Position numbers and translations under genes: made by a program. The notes beneath the pieces were generated by a model, which had not been told where the DNA came from, ran no database searches, and worked only from the letters and a program-made list of their open reading frames with translations. From assembly GCA_014529385.2 (NCBI GenBank), contig CM043969.1:29778946-29842945 (forward strand): a stretch of DNA of 64,000 nucleotides, written 5' to 3'. This stretch comes from Adiantum capillus-veneris (taxonomy: Eukaryota > Streptophyta > Polypodiopsida > Polypodiales > Pteridaceae). How positions within the stretch are numbered: position 1 is the first letter of the stretch; each line of letters starts with the position of its first letter. Positions 20,588 to 32,600 of this stretch are shown piece after piece.

Positions 20588-21517
20588 TCAGGTAAATTTT
20601 ATATCATCATGGGTGTGGACTATATGACCAGGAGGGCTCAAGCAGTTGCCACCACCCGGATTACACCTAAGGAAGTGGCTAAGTTCGTATTTGAAAACAT
20701 TTGTTGCCATTTTGGCACTCCTCTTGAAATAATTTCTGACAGGGACCAGGTTTTAGAGGAGACCTTGTAGGAGAGCTAATGGAGAAGTTAGGTATCTCAC
20801 GACGACACTCAACTCCCTACTACCCACAATGCAATGGTTTGGTGGAAAAGGTAAATGGTATGATCTGCAAGATCATCACTAAACATGTAAACAATCAAAA
20901 AAGTGATTGGGACAAGCATCTTATGGATGCACTTTGGGCTTATCGCACTTCATTTCGCACATCCCTTGGGTTCACACCATATCACTTGGTGTTTGGTAAG
21001 GAAGCCATTTTACCCATTGAAGTACAATCGGCTAGTCTCAGGGTGCTAGCTGGGCAGGTGGAACGTCCTAATGCTCATCTCCACAACCACATTCTTGATC
21101 TAGAGAGGCTTCAACTAGACAGAGAGGATGCTATCAACTATTATGCAACACAGTCAGAGCAACGTCGACTTACCTTCAACAAGGGACTTAGGGCAAAAGG
21201 TCTCAAGAAAGGTATGTTGGTCCTAAAGTATGATAACAGATTTGACACTAGGAAGGATAAAAAGTTTTCACCCAGATGGGAGGGGCCATTTGTCATTAGA
21301 AAGCGCTACGCCAATGGCAGTTACCAATTGATGGATGCAGATGGTAGGCTCCGCAAAACACGTGTCAATGGATGGAGGTTGAAGCAGTACTTTTTGAGAT
21401 TTGATCAAGCACCTATGATGGAAATCCCCGAGGAGGGAGACTCCTCCACCTCAATTGAAGAAGAATCAAGTACAACGCTAGAGGCATGGATACCTCTAGC
21501 CTTAGAGGGAGGGCTAA
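20588..21517 (+). pseudogene. Integrase core and C-terminal part of element C
   Basis: From 20588 the core continues to SDR, where a one-base loss near 20745 breaks the frame. The 20779 frame (open to 21645) then carries STPYYPQCNGLVEK with the catalytic Glu, WAYRTSFRTSLGFTPYHLVFG, and the C-terminal KKGMLVLKYDNR and RWEGPFVIRKR segment. The open frame runs through the polypurine tract and about 128 bases into the LTR, so its last 40 or so residues are not pol sequence. It is an almost exact parallel to the 3' end of element A. Confidence 0.87.
21501..21517 (+). promoter_or_regulatory. Polypurine tract of element C
   Basis: CTTAGAGGGAGGGCTAA directly precedes the TGAGG start of the 3' LTR and matches the tract of element B in composition and position. 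Confidence 0.75.
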
Positions 21518-22643
21518 TGAGGCATGCTTTTCCATGCATGGGAACCCCACATATTTTTTTTCTCTTTTACCAAAAATATTTTCTATTATATAAGTTACTT
21601 TTGATTTTTTCTTCCCTTTTTCACAAACGTTTTAGCTTTTATTAAATAAATAATACTTATGCTAAATCAATCACGATGTAGCATAAATAAGTAAGCTTTC
21701 TTTGTTGATCTCTCTTTTGACCTTAAATATTAAATATATATATTTTAAATTATATTATATATTTTAGTATTTTCTAATATATTTTTCATGTATATATATA
21801 TTAATCCACCCTACCAAACATTTTATTCACTAATTTTCATTTTCAAACCTCAACCCCACTTTCAAATTTCAATAATACCTTCATCTACATGATTGCCAAT
21901 CTTTTCAAAACTCTAGGTCATGTTTTCATACACATGAAGGAGCTCATACTTGAAGGCAAGAGAGAAGTCCACTCAAAGGGGACCACCAAAAGACCTTTGC
22001 AGCCACAAATAATACATTATTTGGCTGAATTTTTTAAGTAGAGAAGAACCCCTAATCTGAAGGAGTGTTCAACATAAACGATGTAGCTCGTGATCTCAAC
22101 TTTTAGCCCAATTTTTTTCAGAATTTTTGGAGTTATGAACACGGAGATATGATTTTTGTAGTGGACCCCAGTTTTCTCGTGTAATGGTGACACAGGCCAT
22201 CCCCAATTTTCTTCCCTCTAGAATGGCTATGGTTCTACAAGTCTGCAAGCATGATTACAAGAGACAAGGCTCTTTTAATGAGGTCTTGGCAAGTCTAGAG
22301 TGATTCTATCACAATTTTTGGAGGATCCATCCTCATCAACAACTATCCACCTTTGACAATCTCTCTTGTAAATTTCTTACCTCTCTCTTCTCTCCCTAAT
22401 AAGCTTAAGTCTAGCCAAAGCTAGACTATTGTAAATATCTCCTATCCTCTACATCCTACCCACATTCTCTCTTCTTTTCTCTCTATTGACTCTGGTATTT
22501 TAAATAATGAGAAGACAAGATGGGAGCCACAGTCACATGCATCCCATTTTCCTAGTCAACAAAGTGGGACACTCACCTCAAATAGAAATATTGCTAAATC
22601 CTCCCCTCCTTCCCTATATAAGGAGGCCATGAGAGCTCACTTA

Positions 22644-22697
<54 letters not shown>

Positions 22698-23492
22698 TCC
22701 ATACACACTCTTGTGCTACATGCTTGTAGCATGAACCCTAATCACATAATCACAACACCATCATCATCACCATCACCATGCACAAAAGATGAGCACCACA
22801 TCTCCACACCACTTGTAATTAAGGGTTGAAGGCACAATTTCAAGAAGAAGAAGGGTGGACACACTCATGATATTCCTTGCCATCAACTCCCATCTCTCCA
22901 TTATGCCTCCTACAATCTTGTCCCCTTCTCATTTTCGTGCCATACGCTACCTATTGTATTCAGCTTTTGCAAGCAATCATCACACTCCATCTTGGTGCCA
23001 TACTTTGTGTCGCTTTGGATACATCTCATTGTGAGTATGGTATATGCTTGTTCCTTGCTTTTTTTTTTTTCTGTTTATGTAAAGGTGTGAGGATTCGCCA
23101 CCATACACACACACACACACTCTCTCCCTCTCATATTCCTATCATCTTGCTACTTCCATCTTGAGGTGTGCGGATTCGCCACCTCTTGTATGATAAGTGA
23201 TCATACTCGCAATTTTCCCCTACCTCATTATCTTCCTTACTAACATGCACGAGTAGCAAGCCCATTCTCACTCATTCACCACTCCTCTCACCTTATTCTC
23301 CGACCACCCCATTACACATTTGGGCGTGGATCTTGAAATTGTTTTCCATGGCATGCTTCATTGTGTATATGTATGCATCCTAGCCGCATATCTTGCTAGG
23401 TGGTGCCCCTATTGTGTATCCCCCATGATGAGGCCATTGTGCATAGTCTTGGTGTAGAGGCCACCGGGTCTATTTTTAACTTCCGCCTCTCA
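21518..23492 (+). repeat. 3' LTR of element C
   Basis: It starts TGAGGCATGC after the polypurine tract and ends CCTCTCA, where element D sequence begins; length 1975 bp. A TATA box (TATATAAGG) is near 22615-22623 and a (CA)n microsatellite follows it. A 20-base motif AGGTGTGNGGATTCGCCACC occurs twice, at about 23083 and 23164. Part of it (22079-22190) resembles a block in the LTR of B. No second copy of this LTR exists in the window. Confidence 0.8.
22647..22694. repeat. (CA)n microsatellite in LTR of element C
   Basis: About 24 uninterrupted CA units just downstream of the LTR TATA box, therefore within the predicted transcribed R/U5 part. Confidence 0.95.
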
Positions 23493-23518
23493 GTGGATCA
23501 TCAAGCCCTATTATTTTC

Positions 23519-25258
23519 AGTGCTACAAAATTTCGGCATTATTTGCTAGGCAAATTGTCTCATTTCTATGTGGATCATCAAGCCCCCATTATTCTTGATT
23601 AATAAAGTCATTATTCAAGGTAGGCTAATACGGTGGATGATGCTTCTTATGGAATTTGAATTTTGAATTTTCCATAAACCTGGAAAAAACCAATGTTGTG
23701 CTCATTTCTCTCTAGGAGTACGGAGGGCTACTTTGAAGCATCTTGATGAGACGAACCGGTGAATGCTGAATTATTTCAGCTGGAAGCGATGGAATTAATT
23801 GATCATGAATTATATGAAGTATATCCGTTTCTTTCTTAGGGTGGCTTCCCAGATGACTGGAAGCAGAACTAGAAGAAGGCTTTGGTTATTAAAAGTTTAA
23901 AGTTTACCATTATTGGTGGCTCACTCTACAGATTGGGTGTCGATGGGATTCTTCGTTGATGTGTTCCTATGGAGGGTAGAATACAAGTTATTTCAGAGGC
24001 ACATAATGGGGAATCTGGTGGACACTTTTCTACTGATATTACTTTCAAGAAGATTCTGCAGGCTGGTTTATAGTGGCAAAATTTGATATTGGATGTCATA
24101 GGTTTTTGCAAAACCTGTGACATATCCAAAGAATGGGTAGACCCACAGTAGCAGACATGACTCCCTTAACACCAGTTCAGCCACTGGGTGTTTTCATGAA
24201 ATGGGGTCTGGATTTTATGGGACCATTCAAGAAGGTTACTCCCAGGAAGAATAGGTATATATTGATGGCTACCTGCTATGTAACCAAGTGGGTAGAAGCT
24301 AAGGCTCTTCCTGACAACACAACAAAATCCATTGCAAGGTTTTTATTTGAGAATATTGTCTGCCACTATGGATGTCCTGTGGAGATTGTGTCAGACCAAG
24401 GGACACACTTCATAAATGACACTATGGATATCCTCATGGATATGCTTTCAGTCAAGCATCATAAATCCGCACCATATTATCCTAGATGCAATGGGCAGGC
24501 CGAAAGAAGCAACAAGACCATTAAGAATATCCTCACCAAGATTGTGCAGAAAAAGCCAGAAAAGTGGGACTTGAAGCTTCAGACTGCTCTATAGGCATAT
24601 AGAACAACTTATAAGGTCACTACGGCGTTAACACCATTCAGAATGGTGTATGGCATTGAAGTTGTTGTCCCTATGGAATTTGTTATATCAAGTTTCAGAA
24701 TGGTTGTGGATTATGGTTTAGATTTTAATCACAATCTTAAGAAGAGACTGGAGGAGCTCACCCAGTTAGATGAGTTGCGACAGAGGGCTATGCTGGGACA
24801 AGAATTTTCAAGCAAAGAAGGAAACACTGGCATGACAGACGAATTAAGATCCGAGAGTTTCAGAAAGGCGATCTGGTTCTCTTATATCAGTCAAAATTAG
24901 GCCCTAAGAAAACAAACTTAAAGATAGCCTGGGTAGGACCATTTGAAGTTGATTGGGTGCTCTCAAATGGCACGATAAGGCTAAAAGATCTGTCTAGATT
25001 GTTGTTGTCAGGGGTATATAATGGAGCTAAAATCAAGCTCTATTATTCAGAAGCCAGGGAAATGGGCATTGATGGTCTGGGAGATGAAGACCAGAAAAAT
25101 CCAAAATCAGCTATTTTAGGTCTTTTCCATGTACAACCAGTTCTAAAACCAGTCAAAAAGCCAGAACAGTACCAGTGCAATCAAACCCTGTCCAGACCCG
25201 AACCAGAAAAGTATCAACACCAATATCATTTTTTGGGGGACCAATGGTTAGATGGAAT
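23519..25258 (+). pseudogene. RNase H end and integrase, copy 1 of lineage D
   Basis: The RNase H tail (23519-23700) leads into a linker with FQLEA and GGFPDDWK-type segments, then integrase: zinc-finger remnants near 24000-24130, and core GLDFMGPFKK, EIVSDQGTHF and YYPRCNGQAERSNK carrying the catalytic Asp, Asp and Glu (frame 24133-24594). The stop at 24592 is a TAG inside an otherwise conserved AYRTTYKVTT block. The C-terminal region (24957-25250) ends in a polar Pro/Gln-rich tail. It is degraded but clearly Ty3 integrase of the Athila/Tat group. Confidence 0.82.
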
Positions 25259-27607
25259 ATCAGTGGTAAGCATTCCAAAGATGAGCAAAATTCTTGTCCA
25301 ATGCATGTCTGCCACATCACTTGCGGTGCACAGAACTCTAGGAATGGTAAGTGGTGGAGATTTTATGGTGCGAACGCGTATAACAGTAAGGCGAGTAAGA
25401 ATTTTTTCTCACAATTCTTCTGTGTGACACTTACCTTCTGTTGTCCATTCACCATTGCCGAGCTCCGAAGTTTTCTCACTGCAGCCGCAAACCTCTTCTT
25501 CTAAGGAGAATGTGGATTCTCACTTGTCCTTGGCAGCCACACCTGGATACGGGTTTGACGAATCAAGTAAGTCATCTTCTTCTTTGTCTAATGCTTCATC
25601 ATACTCACGGTGTATGGGTAGGAAGAAAATGTCGGAGAAGATGCACAAGGCTATCAACGAAACCCAAGCCCTTATTATTGCTGCAAAGGTAAATCTTCCA
25701 CTCATTCCACATAGTAAGATTCAGTGCTATGTGTTTATTGAGCAAGCCAAGGCTTTACTCAACTATGGGATTTGCGTGTGGTTCTGCAAGCCACAAGGAT
25801 TGAGTTTGACACAGCCATCATAAGACAAGTCCTGGATTCTTTTAATGCTGAATATGGAAGTGCTATGGTCTATGGTACAAAAGTGTTAGTCACTCTAGAG
25901 AACATTGCTTTTGCCTTTCAAATGCCAAATGAGCCAAAGACATCTGTGTCAACTGTAGAAAAAATCAGTGCAGCTTTGAAGGAAGATGATGCTGCCAAAA
26001 AAAAACGGAAAGCCAATGGGCAAGGGATTCTTGTAGAGCAGGTCTGGACGTTCCTGCTTCTTACAGATTTTTGACTGAAGCTGTGAGCTTGAAAAGTAAT
26101 CCGACATATGTGTCAGAGAAACTCTTTGCTATGCTTTTAGCAAAGAGATTGGATTCTAAAGTCTCTATCAACCTCTGCCAGATATTGTCGCATAATGTAC
26201 TTCAGAACACTGCCAAGTTGAAGTCTCAAAGTGTATTCAAGGCTTGGTATGTTTGGCAGTTTTTGTACTGGGCAACTGGTCTAGAAGCCCATGATTAGGT
26301 GAGATTGGCTTGGAGCCAGAAGCCATTCCCAGTATCCAGGAATGTAGAATTATCATATGATGAAGAAGCCCTAGAAAGCTAGTCAGTTCCCACTGGACAG
26401 AAGAGAAAGGCTATACAAGAGGAAGCTGGTAGTTCGAAGAGGCCAAGGAAGACACTGACCAAAAGCACTACTCTCCTGAAGCAATTAGAAAGTCAAATCA
26501 AGAGAGTGTCTACTGAAAGGACTTAAGTTAACTAGACCGAACATCATACTGTCCAAACCACTGGTGGAGTCAGCCAGCCAGCAGGCTAGATTTCAGCAAC
26601 CACCAGTACTGGACAAGAGCAGTTAGAAAGGGCCAGTCCTGAGCAGCCAGCAGATCAGACTGATAAGGACAAAGGAACATTATCTCCAAGTTCACTTGTA
26701 AGGGTTTCCGTTCCATACAGTGAAGTAGCCCTGAGATTGACAAAGAAAGACAGGTTACAACAGATGCAAACTTATCCTCTCAAGGGATGACTAGTTTTGC
26801 AAAAAATCTAATTATCCTGCATTACCCTACCTGGCTCATGTCACGGTCTCTGAGACAACTGACTTTGACCCAGCAATAGTTAAGGATGGTTGTTCCGTAC
26901 TTATTCAGTCATCATGGAATACTATTGTCAATTGCACGGGAAAAATGCTGGATGCTGCAGTGTGAAAAGATGAACTAACTAAAGTAAAGACTAAACTGAA
27001 GGAGATTGAGGAGCAGATTGAAAATGTGGAGCAAGGGAGAGCATCCCAGAACCTACACCACAATATCCTTGAAGCTCAATCAACTAGGACTATTCAGCAG
27101 TTACAAAGTAAGCTAGCCAAGGTGGAGTCTGAGATACGGAGCGTGCGGGAAGAAAAGGTAGAAGCTGAAAGAGCTGCTGATAGGTTTGAAACTATGCTGA
27201 GAATGAAGAGAGTTGAGTTCAACTCCTTACTGACTAGCCAAACTTCTTTGATAGCCACATTAACAGAAAGATATATCTATAATAATCTGGCCAAGATCTT
27301 GAATCTAGAAGGGAATGTTGTTTTCAACATGGATAACTTGAGGTCTCTTATGGAGACAATGCAGAGTGATTTGCAAGATAATTTTTTTGAATATAATAGT
27401 GCTCTAGAAAGTCAAGCTATCCTTGATTATATTGAACAACAGAAGGATGATGATAAGGAGAAAGAAGAAGCAGAGAAGGAGGATGAACCAAAAGAAGGGC
27501 ACAATGATGATGATGATGATTCTCCTCCATCTCCACCTCCAGAACCTAGTACTAGTGGTGCAGGGACAACCAGAGGATATCAGTCACAAGCAGACCAACA
27601 AGACTAG
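25259..27607 (+). pseudogene. Accessory ORF after integrase, copy 1 of lineage D (helical domain, NLS, coiled coil)
   Basis: A broken frame with a Ser-rich start and then a domain from about 25629 (MSEKMHKAINETQALIIAAK), which includes a VVLQATRIEFDTAIIRQVL segment and NLCQILSHNVLQNTAKLK (26071-26298). A basic GQKRKA/KRPRK region (near 26400-26450) resembles a nuclear-localisation signal. The part from 27026 to 27607 (193 codons) is a strong coiled coil, followed by a Glu/Asp-rich and Pro/Ser tail. The same protein recurs in copy 2. The arginine-to-IEF segment is faintly like the domain found in Athila-type ORFs and plant transposon-associated proteins, but I cannot assign a family. It could be an envelope-position ORF or the start of gag. 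Confidence 0.6.
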
Positions 27608-28780
27608 CATAAAGGGCAGCAGCCGGGTGATCAGTTTAGCTGGGAGTGCAACAACTGAGCAACAATGGAAAGTCACCGGCACACGAGTCACAACACAGTA
27701 AGGATGCTAAAGGGAAAGGCAAAGCTGTGACTGAGGGTCTGGCAGGTGATGAGAAACATTCATTACAGCTCATCGCACTGGATAAGAGATTGAGACATCA
27801 GCAAGCTCCTATAACCAGGCAGTATCTGGAGGATGATGGTCTTATCTTTGATCTGGAGTGATTTCATCGACTGTATGTCGGCGCCAGGGAAATGGTTGAG
27901 CATTGGAAATCAGCTTCTTTCCATGATCAGGAGGTCTGTCAACTGCCTGAGCATCCCAATATAATACAACTGCTAGAATGGGTGCCTATATGGATATTGA
28001 ATGCTGTTGAAGAGAGAGTAGCTAATCCACATTGGCAACGGAATTCTATTGCAGATTGTCATTCCCTAGCCATGGAATTAGAACTTCTGCTGGGGAACAA
28101 GCCAACATATAGATGCATGAAGGATGTCAGGAGTCAATTGAAAGAGTTCTGGATCAAAGGGTGCGAGCTATTCTTGAAGATGAGGCTACCACCAGCAAGG
28201 GACCTCAAACTCGAATGTCAGTGGGAGAACAGGCAAATGCTCTTCGACAACTGTTTCAGCTGATTAAAGTAACTAGAAAGATGATGCAGCAAGAGAACCA
28301 TGCTGTCCTTAATTTCTTGAAATTTGTACCTGATTCCCCAGATCTCCTGTATGCTTTACCAACAAGATAGACAAAGTTTCCTGAGAGAACCATGCTCTCC
28401 TTAATTTCTTAGAATTTGTACCTCATTTCCCAGATCTCCTGTATGCTTTACCAACAAGACAGAGAAAGTTTCGTGAGAGTTTTGATGCCCGGGTCATTCA
28501 TAAGATACCTACCCAATTGTCTGAGACAGCACAACAAAATCAGTCAAAGCCTGGGATGCCTGAGACCATGTTGGCTGCAGTACAAGGGTTGATGGAAGAG
28601 TTGGAAATTGCTAAAGGAGCTGAAAGCATTGAACCAAAGGAATGGTATTGTGAAGATACTACCAGTTCTTCAAGTTCTGAGGACAACTCTAATCATGAGA
28701 AAGAGAAAATTCATGTCAAAATTTGTGAGAGAATTTAGAAACTCACTGTGGAGTAAGAGGACATTAGAAGAACTTTACCT
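27608..28780 (+). pseudogene. Gag-like region upstream of protease, lineage D
   Basis: The 27646-27861 and 27892-28263 frames are in the same phase and read through a TGA at 27859. The protein has QYLEDDGLIFDLE and PNIIQLLEWVPIWILNAVEE segments. A second frame (28113-28738) continues with a helical region and a Ser/Glu-rich stretch that leads toward the protease. No zinc knuckle is present, as is common in Athila-like elements. Position directly before protease suggests gag C-terminal sequence; similarity is too weak to be sure. A 92-bp tandem duplication lies inside. Confidence 0.5.
28293..28476 (+). repeat. 92-bp tandem duplication in D gag-like region
   Basis: Copies 28293-28384 and 28385-28476 share most positions (GAGAACCATGCT, TTAATTTCTT, CAGATCTCCTGTATGCTTTA and others). 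As 92 is not a multiple of three, the duplication shifts the reading frame. Confidence 0.85.
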
Positions 28781-29486
28781 AAAGCATCGAAGTTCATCAG
28801 GAAGCAAATAAAGGCTCAGGCGGAGGCCAGATTAGTCGACTTGACAGCTGTCAGAGATGATGAAGTGCCGGTGATTCAAGTGGACTACAAAGTGCTGAAA
28901 CAGTGCGAATGATTCTTAAGCGTCATACTAGATGGAGGAGCAGGGGTAAACATTTTGGGAGTATATCTTCAGCAAAGGATAGGATTACTAACCTAAAATT
29001 AGCAGCTTTCAAAGTCCGAATGGTGGATCATCGAGTGGTGCAGGCAACTGAAATGGTAGAGAATATGCAGATACGAGTGGGCAAAGCAAAGTTCAAAGCT
29101 AGTTTCCTAGTAGTGGATGTGCAAGTAGCCTATGGGATGCTAATGGGATGCCCATGGCTGCGAACGGCACAGGTTGTTCACGACAATGCTAATCTTTGAC
29201 AATACAAGGGGCCGGTAGCAAAATCCAGATTCAGACGAATAACACCAAAAGTTGGAAAAAAGAATTGAGACCCAAAGAGCTCTACCAGAAGTACAAGGTG
29301 AAGAAAATTGAGAGAATGTTGGTAGCTATGAATATTTTTCCATTAACAAAGATAGATCTCAATGCAGTTTTAATAAACAAAGATGAAGCTGAAAAACAAA
29401 AGAAACAATTTCCAGAACAGTTCATTGAACTGAATATCAGAAGAACGTCCAGTTTGATTAATTGGAAGGCCAGAAGAACCAATTGA
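28781..29486 (+). pseudogene. Retropepsin of lineage D
   Basis: A protease-like segment with ILDGGAGVNIL (DGGA active-site loop, near 28928) and GMLMGCPWLRTAQVV near 29135-29170, the equivalent of the GRPWL motif. A frame change is needed between the two motifs, so the frame 28903-29199 carries only the second half. The following 29196-29486 frame is a polar linker. The family assignment rests on motif order and on the RT directly downstream. Confidence 0.7.
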
Positions 29487-29699
29487 GTTCATCACGCCAG
29501 TAGAACCGGCATGCTTTGGAGGAGCTACTAGAAATCAAAATGGTAATTTAGAGCTCAGAGAATCGTCTTGGGATTATGATGAGGAGTCAACCAAGAGAAA
29601 CGGTGGAGGGCCTAACTGGTTGCTTCCAAATGATCACAAAATAGAGGAATGGAGTTCAGGGTCTGAAGAAAACCTAGACTTATCAAGGTTAATAAACAT

Positions 29700-30720
29700 T
29701 TGAATCCTACGATGAAAGAGAAAGCAAGATATATGTCCCAACACTATAAATATGTGTTCGCATGGGAACATACTGATCTCAAAGGAGTGGATCCAGAGGT
29801 CTGTCAACATAGAATACCACTGAAACCCAATGCCAGGCCAGTACAACTGCAGTGCTATTGAATGAATCCGAATTATGGTAAGAAGGTCAAAGAAGAGATT
29901 GACAACCTTTTAAAAGCTGGGTTCATTACTGAAGTAGCCAGTAGTGATTGGTTGTTTCCTATTGTGGTTGTGCCTAAGAAGAATTGGAAGCTGAGAGTAT
30001 GTGTAGATTATAGGAAATTGAATGCTCAAACCATCAAGGACCCATTTCCATTACCCTTCATAGATATGTTACTTGATGAGATTGCAAGATATGAGATGTA
30101 CAGCTTTCTGGATGGATATAGTGGCTATAACCAGTTACAAATTGCTCCTGAGAATCAGGGAAAGACCACTTTCATTAAGGAGTGGAGAGAATTTATGTAG
30201 CTGGTAATGCCATTTGGCCTTTGCAATGCATCGGCCACTTTTCAAAGATGTATGATGGAAATCTTCAGTGAATTTTTTCATTAATTCCTCGCCATATTCA
30301 TGGATGACTTCACTGTATATTCCATAGAGAAAAAGTATTTACTATTTCTTGAGATGGTTTTTAAGCACTGTCAAGAAAAGAGGATTTGTCTAAATCCATT
30401 CAAATCTGTTTTCTTAGTCTGGGAAGGGCATCTACTGGGACATGTGGTGTCCAGAAATGGAATAGGAATGGCAATGACAAGATCCAGTGCGTCGAATAGA
30501 CCAAGGTGCCTAGGAATGCATCAAAATTAAGTTCTTTTCTAGGATATACTTATTTTTACAGAAGGTTCATGCATAAGTTTGCTTCTCAAGAATTACCATT
30601 GCATGAGCTTACAAAGAAAACCAGCAAGTTCAGCTGGACTGCTGAATGTGAAGAAAGTTTTCAGAAATTAAAGAATGCCATCATCAGTAAACCTATTCTT
30701 TGACAACCGGATTGGGATGT
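29700..30720 (+). pseudogene. Reverse transcriptase of lineage D
   Basis: It starts with the plant Athila/Tat signature YVFAWEHTDLKGVDPEVCQH (29745-29805), then VVPKKNWKLRVCVDYRKLN, DGYSGYNQLQIAPE, VMPFGLCNASATFQRCM and the catalytic FMDDF near 30300, and the connection YFYRRFMHKFASQ (30506-30703). Stops at 29859, 30198 and 30282 and a frameshift near 30490 destroy the ORF. Only this one copy of RT is present in the tandem. Confidence 0.85.
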
Positions 30721-31122
30721 CATTTTCTATGTACATGTGGATGCTTCGGAACTGGCAATGGGAGCAATTCTAGCTCAGCCAGAAGGAAGAACTGACTATC
30801 TTGTATACTTTGCTAGTCCTAGATTCAGCCAGGCTGAACAAGGATATACAACCACCAAAAGAGAGGCTTTAGCGATGGTTTTTTGTGCTACAAATTTTTG
30901 GCATATTTGCTAGGCAAATTCTTTCAGTTCTATGTGGATCATCAAGCCCTATTATTCTTGATAAATAAAGTCATTCTTCAAGGCAGGCTAATACGGTGGA
31001 TGATGTTCCTTATGGAATTTGAATTTTGAATTTTTCATAAACCTGGAAAAAACCACTGTGGCGCTAATTTCCTCTCTAGGAGTACGGAGGGCCACTCTGA
31101 AGCGTCTTTAAGAGATGAACCG
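30721..31122 (+). pseudogene. RNase H of lineage D copy 2
   Basis: VHVDASELAMGAILAQPEG starts the RNase H (first catalytic Asp). SPRFSQAEQGYTTTKREALA holds the Glu, and the frame breaks at a TAG near 30912. The sequence from about 30887 on is duplicated in copy 1 at 23529. Confidence 0.8.
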
Positions 31123-32600
31123 GTGGAAGATGAATTATTTCAGCTGGAAGCAGCGGAATCAATTGATCCTAAATTATATGAAGTATATCAGTTTCTTTCT
31201 CAGGGTGGCTTCCCAGATGATTGGAAGGAGAACCAGAAGAAGGCTCTTGTTATTAAAAGTTTAAAGTTTATCATTATTGGTGGCTCACTCTACAGTTTGG
31301 GTGTCGATGGGATTCTTCGTTGATGTGTGCCTATGGAGGACAAAATGCAAGTTATTTCAGAGGCACATAATGGGGAATCTGGTGGACACTTTTCTACTGA
31401 TATTACTTTTGAGAAGATTCTGCAGGCTGGTTTATAGTGTCAAAATTTGATATCGGATGTCAGAAGTTTTTGCAAAACCTGTGACATATGCCAAAGAATG
31501 GGTAGACCCACAGCAGCAGCAGACATGACTCCCCTAACACCAGTTCAGCCACCACTGGGTGTTTTCATGAAATGGGGTCTGGATTTTATGGGACCATTCA
31601 AGAAGGTTACTCCCAGGAACAATAGGTATATATTGATGGCTACCTGCTATATATGTAACCAAGTGGGTAGAAGCTAAGGCTCTTCCTGACAACACAACAA
31701 AATCCACTACAAGCTTTTTATTTGAGAATATTGTTCGCTATGGATGTCCTATGGAGATTGTGTCAGACCAAGGGACACACTTCATAAATGACACTATGGA
31801 TATCCTCTTGGATATGCTTTCATTCAAGCATCAAAAATCCACACCATATTATCCTAGATGCAATGGCCAGGCCAAAAGCAGCAACAAGACCATTAAGACT
31901 ATGCTCACCAAGATTGTGCAAAAAAAGCAAGAACAGTGGGACTTGAAGCTTCGGACTGCTCTACGGGCATATAGAACAGCTTATAAGGTCACTACGGGGT
32001 TAACACCATTCAGAATGGTGTATGGCACTGAAGTTGTTGTCCCTATGGAATTTGTTATACCAAGTCTCAGAATGGCTGTAGAGTATGGTTTAGATTTTAA
32101 TCACAATCTTAAGAAGGGACTGGAGGAGCTCACCGAGTTAGATGAGCTGAGACAGAGGGCTATGCTAGAACAAGAAATTGTTCAGCATAGAAGGAAACAC
32201 TAGCATGAAAGACAATTTAAGGTCCGAGAGTTTCAGAAAGACGATCTGGTTCTCTTATATCAGTCAAAATTAGGCCCTAAGAAACCAAACTTAAAGATAT
32301 GGGCAGGACCATTTGATGTTGATTGGGTGTTCTCAAATGGCACGGTAAGCCTGAAAAATCTGTTTGGATTATTGTTGCCAGGGGTATATGATGGAGCTAA
32401 AATCAAGATCTATTATTCAGAAGCCATGGAAATGGGCATTGATGGTCTTGGAGCTGAAGACCAGGAAAATCCAGAATCAGCTATTTTAGGTCTTTTCCAT
32501 ATACAACGAGTTCCAAAACCAGTCAAAAAGCCAGAACAGTACCAGTGCAATCAAACCCTGTCTAGACCAGAACCAAAAAAGTATCAACACCAATATCAGT
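31123..32600 (+). pseudogene. Integrase, copy 2 of lineage D
   Basis: Better preserved than copy 1. CKTCDICQRMGRPT ends the zinc finger (31447 frame). The core has GLDFMGPFKK, and after a small insertion near 31650 the next frame, 31751-32203, has EIVSDQGTHF, YYPRCNGQAKSSNK (catalytic Glu changed to Lys) and LRAYRTAYKVTTGLTPFRMVYG. The C-terminal region 32327-32600 repeats the LGPKKPNLKI and GPFDVDWVF segments. The loss of the catalytic Glu and several stops make it inactive. Confidence 0.83.

Larger units (their letters stand above)
5164..23492 (+). mobile_element. Ty3/gypsy Tat-type element C, split by nested element B
   Basis: Pieces 5164-5969 and 17019-23492 join into one element: gag, degenerate protease, RT, two RNase H domains, integrase, polypurine tract and 3' LTR. 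The gag reading is interrupted exactly at the ends of B. There is no 5' LTR or primer site; sequence left of the gag leader is the unrelated A-tract segment. Protein order and motifs match minus-strand element A. Stops at 17573, inside protease, at 19892 and at 20585, plus frameshifts near 5490 and 20745, show it is old and inactive. Confidence 0.88.

Noticed and set aside
21518-21645. Hydrophobic C-terminal extension of the C integrase frame as a membrane protein
   Set aside because: The residues come from read-through of the polypurine tract into the LTR; the stretch is AT-rich U3 sequence giving Phe/Leu/Ile codons.
25455-25823. Signal peptide or transmembrane envelope in the accessory ORF of D
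   Set aside because: No hydrophobic segment of sufficient length; the N-terminus is Ser-rich and polar.
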